Shown: in pieces, positions 12,489 through 12,935 of the stretch
How positions within the stretch are numbered: position 1 is the stretch's first letter
Layout of the letters: every line of letters begins with the position of its first letter
Source: PHAA01 sp964584415
GTDB taxonomy: Bacteria > Bacillota > Syntrophomonadia > Syntrophomonadales > Syntrophomonadaceae
NCBI GenBank assembly: GCA_964584415.1
Contig: CAZOZX010000057.1
Location: 1-12,935 of the forward strand
Direction: 5' to 3'
DNA length: 12,935 bases
Position numbers and translations under genes: made by a program
The notes under the pieces: model-generated
What the model saw: the letters and a program-made list of their open reading frames with translations, nothing else
Databases searched by the model: none
Told to the model about the DNA's origin: nothing

Positions 12489-12935
12489 TTATACCATCAA
12501 TGGCTTACCGGTCATTTCCATGGGAATATCTATTCCCAGCAAGCTCAGTATAGTGGGAGCAATGTCCCGCAAAGATCCCCCATCCCTGAGTCTTTGGTTC
12601 CGGCGGGCCTGGGACACCAGGATGAACGGAACTTTACTGGTGGTATGAGCGGTGAAGGGTGAGCCATCATCAGTCATCTTCTCAGCATTGCCATGATCGG
12701 CGGTGATTAGTATGGTTCCCTCTTTTTTCAGTACCAGGTCCACTACCTGGTCCAGGCATTCGTCCAAAGCTTTTATCGCTTCAACGGCCGCCTCTAGAAT
12801 ACCAGTGTGCCCGACCATATCGGCATTGGCATAATTCATAAAAATCACATCATAGTAATCGCGGTTTATCTCATCCAATGTCCTCTGGGTTATTTCCCGG
12901 GCGCTCATAGCCGGCTGGAGATTATAGGTAGCTAC
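12489..12935 (-). CDS. gpmI: 2,3-bisphosphoglycerate-independent phosphoglycerate mutase, C-terminal 148 residues
   Basis: This Mn-dependent enzyme of the alkaline-phosphatase superfamily converts 3- to 2-phosphoglycerate, feeding enolase next door. The gene runs off the right edge; the visible part begins in frame with VATYNLQPAMSAREIT, a conserved stretch of the family, so the ATG at 12908 is internal and not the start. Metal-binding motifs visible are NADMVGHTG, TADHGNAE and FTAHTT. The C-terminus TGKPLMV is typical. Full-length family members have about 510 residues, so roughly 70 percent of the gene lies outside the window. Confidence 0.97.
   Translation of the reverse strand, partial: VATYNLQPAMSAREITQRTLDEINRDYYDVIFMNYANADMVGHTGILEAAVEAIKALDECLDQVVDLVLKKEGTILITADHGNAEKMTDDGSPFTAHTTSKVPFILVSQARRNQRLRDGGSLRDIAPTILSLLGIDIPMEMTGKPLMV

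Noticed and set aside
12489..12908. Complete 139-residue protein starting at the ATG at 12908
   Set aside because: The frame continues open to the window edge and encodes conserved phosphoglycerate mutase sequence before that ATG.

Overview
The window reads as chromosomal DNA of an anaerobic Clostridia-type Firmicute. The supports are strong Shine-Dalgarno sites, TTG and GTG starts where the Shine-Dalgarno demands them, a gpmI-eno-secG order, a secG/esterase/rnr/smpB/ssrA block like that of Bacillus (secG-yvaK-rnr-smpB-ssrA), and a large membrane H+-pyrophosphatase of the K+-independent type. A Syntrophomonas-like lineage is my guess from these features. It is not proven by the sequence.

Layout from right to left, which is the direction of transcription for every gene but one. 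The 3' end of gpmI enters from the right edge, followed 32 nt later by eno; these are the last two steps to phosphoenolpyruvate in glycolysis. secG follows with its own promoter. A structured 250-nt spacer leads to hppA, which ends in a clear intrinsic terminator. Next comes the only plus-strand gene, a stand-alone SIR2-like protein, preceded by about 220 bp of palindromic and degenerate tandem repeats. The minus-strand block then resumes with an Est30-like carboxylesterase, an HD-domain phosphohydrolase, rnr (RNase R), smpB and ssrA (tmRNA, tag AEDNFALAA), closed by a 19-bp terminator. To the left of ssrA lie AT-rich repeats resembling IS21-family ends, then a complete IS3-family element with a single fused OrfAB transposase.

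How it works together. RNase R, SmpB and tmRNA form the trans-translation and ribosome-rescue module: tmRNA-SmpB frees stalled ribosomes and tags the peptide, and RNase R degrades the defective mRNA. Each of the three appears to have its own promoter, and smpB has the strongest promoter in the window plus a structured leader. Compared with the Bacillus arrangement, hppA and the SIR2 gene have been inserted between secG and the esterase, and the HD gene between the esterase and rnr.

Points most worth a second look: (1) the IS3 transposase carries an in-register A AAA AAA slippery heptamer, with a Shine-Dalgarno-like AGGAG 11 nt upstream and a stop two codons into the -1 frame, so frameshifting would release OrfA from a default OrfAB, the reverse of the usual IS3 logic; (2) the lone SIR2-like gene set among repeats; (3) mutually exclusive hairpins in the smpB leader; (4) long perfect dyads upstream of hppA and of ssrA. 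I did not find a CRISPR array, tRNA, rRNA or an obvious multi-gene defence system.
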